NCBI GenBank assembly: GCA_016927595.1
Contig: JAFGMI010000014.1
Coordinates: 1-45,492 of the forward strand
DNA length: 45,492 bases
Reading direction: 5' to 3'
Source: Melioribacteraceae bacterium
Lineage (GTDB): Bacteria > Bacteroidota > Ignavibacteria > Ignavibacteriales > Melioribacteraceae
Position 1 is the first letter of the stretch. The number at the start of each line of letters is the position of its first letter. Of the stretch, positions 43,465 to 45,492 are shown one piece after another. The notes beneath the pieces are model-generated. The model was not told the origin of the DNA. It did no database searches and was given only the letters and a program-made list of their open reading frames with translations. The translations under genes and the position numbers were made by a program.

Positions 43465-43660
43465 AATTATACCCCCGTAATTTGTACTAACAAATATGTT
43501 CTTTAAGCAGAAGTTGAACAGCCTAAAATTTTGTGCCCTGCTGTTCGAGACTTAATTACACAAGCAAGATAATATTTGCAGCTCAAATGTGTAGTTGTCT
43601 AAATCACACAATGAAGTTACAGAATTTTTAATTAAATGCAAGTTAAATTAAAATTGACTT

Positions 43661-44017
43661 TTAACTTTCAACATTAGTAATATTTTCAGACAAATTATTT
43701 TTTAATTCGAGGAATTCAATCCATTTTTCAAGCAATTCCCAAGAATATATACCATGGTCGTAGCCGTCCTTCCATGTGATCTGGATCGCGTAGTTCCCAA
43801 CAAGTTCAATTTTTTTCACTTCGTATTTGCCTGGTTTGTCAGGACCTTTCGGAGGCGGTGCATAATGCTTCCAGAGTATGGTTTCGCCCTTATTAGTTGC
43901 ATCCGGCGACTCATCCCTCAAAAATTTCAACGGGTAACTTACTATCTTCGAATTATACCATTCCAGATCAAGCGATTGTTTTTCTTTATTCAGTTTTATC
44001 TTGCTTGGTGCTGCCAT
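43661..44017 (-). CDS. DUF971 protein (GBBH-like N-terminal domain)
   Basis: A 118-residue protein matching DUF971: SKIKLNKEKQSLDLEW, YPLKFLRDESPDAT, ELVGNYAIQITWKDGYDHGIYSWELL. The domain forms the N-terminal zinc-binding part of gamma-butyrobetaine hydroxylases and also occurs alone, sometimes linked to iron-sulfur cluster biology. Here the usual His/Cys metal ligands are only partly present (HYAPPP, DGYDHG). It starts nine bases after the dGTPase stop, so it is co-transcribed with that gene. Confidence 0.88.
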   Translation of the reverse strand: MAAPSKIKLNKEKQSLDLEWYNSKIVSYPLKFLRDESPDATNKGETILWKHYAPPPKGPDKPGKYEVKKIELVGNYAIQITWKDGYDHGIYSWELLEKWIEFLELKNNLSENITNVES

Positions 44018-44026
44018 TTTCTATCC

Positions 44027-45301
44027 TTAAATATAATCTTTAATTGAACTATAGTCCGGATCAAATAATCTTTTGTAGTTGGTCATTGCAAATGAATCGG
44101 TCATTCCCGCAATATAGTCACATACCAAACGTGCACGTGTGTTCATTTCCTTTTCACTTCTGATCAATGTATCTGAGAAGTCGGGTAGTAATTTGGTATC
44201 TTTAATTTCTGTAATATAGTTCGATTCAAGAGCCTTAAAGATGCTTGTTATCATCATATCCCCCTTGTATTCCATTTGATGAAGTTGGGAGGATCTGAAA
44301 ACAAGTTCAACAGCTATTCTCTTGTAAAGTTCTACTTTTTCAATCAGGCTATTTTCAATGATAAGCTCGTATTTATAACGGTTGGTTAATGTATCTAGAA
44401 ACGTTTTTCTTTCATTAATCTGACACGATTCCACCAATTCACCTATCTCTGAGCCGAACTGAGCTTTAAATTTTCTCGTGCGGATCCAATCCACTATCTG
44501 GTGATAAGTCTCTTTTTGAATTTCTGAAAGTTCAGCTTCGTTTTTGCTGAACCAGCGCTCCAGTTTTATAATGGTAATAAAACCGCCAGATATACTGTCT
44601 ACAAGATCATTTGTTGCATACGCAGTATCGTCCGCCCAATCCATTATCTGGCATTCGATACTTTTAAAGTTGTTAAGATTTTCGACATTGTTTAATGAAT
44701 CAGGCTTTTGCATTCCACCGAAAATAAAATCAACGACTTCCTTTTGATAGTTATAAAGAAAGTGGTTGTACGGGTTGTTGAAATCACCATATAAAGCTTT
44801 GTATTTTAATATGGAATCAAGCAAAGCCCGGGTGGGCTTCATACCCCTTCTCGAATTTTCGAACGTATAAAATATTTCGGTTAAAAGCCTCAGCGTCTGC
44901 GCGTTTCCTTCAAATCCGCCATAAGGCTTCATTAGTTTGTTGAGTGTTCTTTCACCAGCATGACCGAAGGGCGGGTGTCCGAGATCATGAGCCAGACAAG
45001 CCGATTCTACAAGATCAGTATCGATAAAATAATCATCGGTAAATAATCCGTCGTATTTTTTTCTCAGAAAGTTACATATTGATCGTCCTATCTGAGCAAC
45101 TTCAATTGAATGTGTTAATCGGGTTCTGTAATAATCGTATTCACCCGGAATAAAGACTTGTGTTTTTCCCTGAAGACGTCGGAACTCCGACGAATGAATT
45201 AACCTGTCGCGGTCTATCTGGAACGGTGTTCTGTATTCATCTTTCCTTTTGCTCTCATTCACTCGCTCGAAATCGAACTCATTGTAGAATTTGTTATACA
45301 T
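44027..45301 (-). CDS. Deoxyguanosinetriphosphate triphosphohydrolase-like HD protein
   Basis: A 424-residue HD-domain protein. The metal site is visible as His64 (THSIEVAQIG), His105-Asp106 (CLAHDLGHPPFGHAGE) and a later Asp in WADDTAYATND. It is of the short dGTPase-like (type 2) group, cleaving dNTPs to deoxynucleosides and tripolyphosphate and thereby controlling the dNTP pool. The N-terminal block RTPFQIDRDRLIHSSEFRRL is the family signature. A good promoter lies upstream; DUF971 follows nine bases downstream. Confidence 0.95.
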   Translation of the reverse strand: MYNKFYNEFDFERVNESKRKDEYRTPFQIDRDRLIHSSEFRRLQGKTQVFIPGEYDYYRTRLTHSIEVAQIGRSICNFLRKKYDGLFTDDYFIDTDLVESACLAHDLGHPPFGHAGERTLNKLMKPYGGFEGNAQTLRLLTEIFYTFENSRRGMKPTRALLDSILKYKALYGDFNNPYNHFLYNYQKEVVDFIFGGMQKPDSLNNVENLNNFKSIECQIMDWADDTAYATNDLVDSISGGFITIIKLERWFSKNEAELSEIQKETYHQIVDWIRTRKFKAQFGSEIGELVESCQINERKTFLDTLTNRYKYELIIENSLIEKVELYKRIAVELVFRSSQLHQMEYKGDMMITSIFKALESNYITEIKDTKLLPDFSDTLIRSEKEMNTRARLVCDYIAGMTDSFAMTNYKRLFDPDYSSIKDYI

Positions 45302-45329
45302 GCCTGTTCAATATTAATAAATGATATTG

Positions 45330-45360
45330 CAAAGTTAATAAATATGGAGGAAGATAGAAA
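45330..45360 (-). promoter_or_regulatory. Promoter of the dGTPase/DUF971 operon
   Basis: On the minus strand TAACTTTG (45337-45330) matches the -7 consensus TAnnTTTG; TTTC (45360-45357) lies 19 bases upstream as a one-mismatch -33 element. The start site would be about 22 bases before the ATG. Confidence 0.5.
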
Positions 45361-45364
45361 TTTT

Positions 45365-45404
45365 GTCCTTCGACACTGACTGCCTCGGCAGTCAGGCTCA
45401 GGAC
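45365..45404. repeat. Composite hairpin (REP-like element)
   Basis: An inner perfect stem CTGACTGCC/GGCAGTCAG (45376-45395) is bracketed by an outer GTCCT/AGGAC pair (45365-45369 with 45400-45404). The style CTTCGAC...GCTCAGGAC recalls the dispersed intergenic repeats seen in many FCB and other genomes. Confidence 0.7.
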
Positions 45405-45433
45405 GATAATTGATTATATTTCATATTTCACAC

Positions 45434-45492
45434 TGAGCGGAGCCGAAGTGTGAGCGGAGCCGAAGTGTGAGCGGAGCCGAAGTGTGAGCGGA
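45434..45492. repeat. 17-bp tandem repeat at right edge
   Basis: The unit GAGCGGAGCCGAAGTGT is repeated perfectly at 45435, 45452 and 45469, with a partial fourth copy cut by the window edge. There are no spacers, so it is not a CRISPR array. Confidence 0.9.

Noticed and set aside
45434-45492. Possible CRISPR array
   Set aside because: The 17-bp units are contiguous without spacers and no cas gene is near.

Overview
The window looks like a chromosomal segment from a low-GC member of the Bacteroidota/Ignavibacteriota (FCB) lineage. Four things support this. A type IX secretion C-terminal sorting domain of the NYPNPFNPSTTIEY type ends the first gene. There are many lipoproteins with relaxed lipoboxes. 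Several promoters fit the TAnnTTTG -7 element typical of the Bacteroidota. The gene families (M56-like acidic lipoprotein, LytS/LytTR pair, one-piece sensor kinase with a periplasmic propeller, DUF6132, MacB-like permease arrays) fit as well. Ignavibacteria is the best guess, made from sequence style only. I see no rRNA, tRNA, CRISPR array, intact insertion sequence or prophage.

Layout. 1-3.1 kb: the 3' part of a very large T9SS-secreted repeat protein, open at the left edge. 3.2-9.7 kb: a CarH-like cobalamin-binding protein without a DNA-binding domain, a DUF1801 protein, an exported M1 aminopeptidase, lspA, a small RRM protein, an exported HEAT-like protein and an acidic lipoprotein. 9.9-18.5 kb: an MFS transporter, then three tandem MacB/FtsX-type permeases with no ATPase gene in sight. 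18.6-25.7 kb: a small beta-barrel protein, a PD40 lipoprotein, an overlapping ECF sigma/anti-sigma/YbjQ operon, an S9 peptidase lipoprotein and a LytS/LytTR two-component pair.

26.1-33.9 kb: a compact MotA/ExbB-like membrane protein, a GH13 amylase lipoprotein, a RecS-like short RecQ helicase behind an M24 peptidase, a GATase1 amidotransferase, an unusual ferredoxin and a TSUP exporter. 34-37.4 kb: a PepSY-like lipoprotein, a DUF134 regulator with a palindrome over its predicted start site followed by a NifX-like metal-binding protein, a CoA-binding protein, a decayed lipoprotein gene and an RlpA-like lipoprotein. 37.7-42 kb: a giant sensor kinase downstream of an unrecognised protein with an internal duplication. 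42.1-45.3 kb: a DUF6132/DUF1858/TlpA redox cassette, a small coiled-coil protein, DUF971 and a dGTPase. The right edge runs into an intergenic hairpin and a 17-bp tandem repeat.

Most of the window is ordinary envelope, peptide-turnover and signalling housekeeping. The observations most worth a second look are: the stand-alone light-sensor-like cobalamin module; the DUF134/NifX operon with its operator-like palindrome; the duplicated unknown protein coupled to a kinase that appears to start at a non-canonical ATT codon; the pseudogene with three lesions; and the repeats at the right edge.
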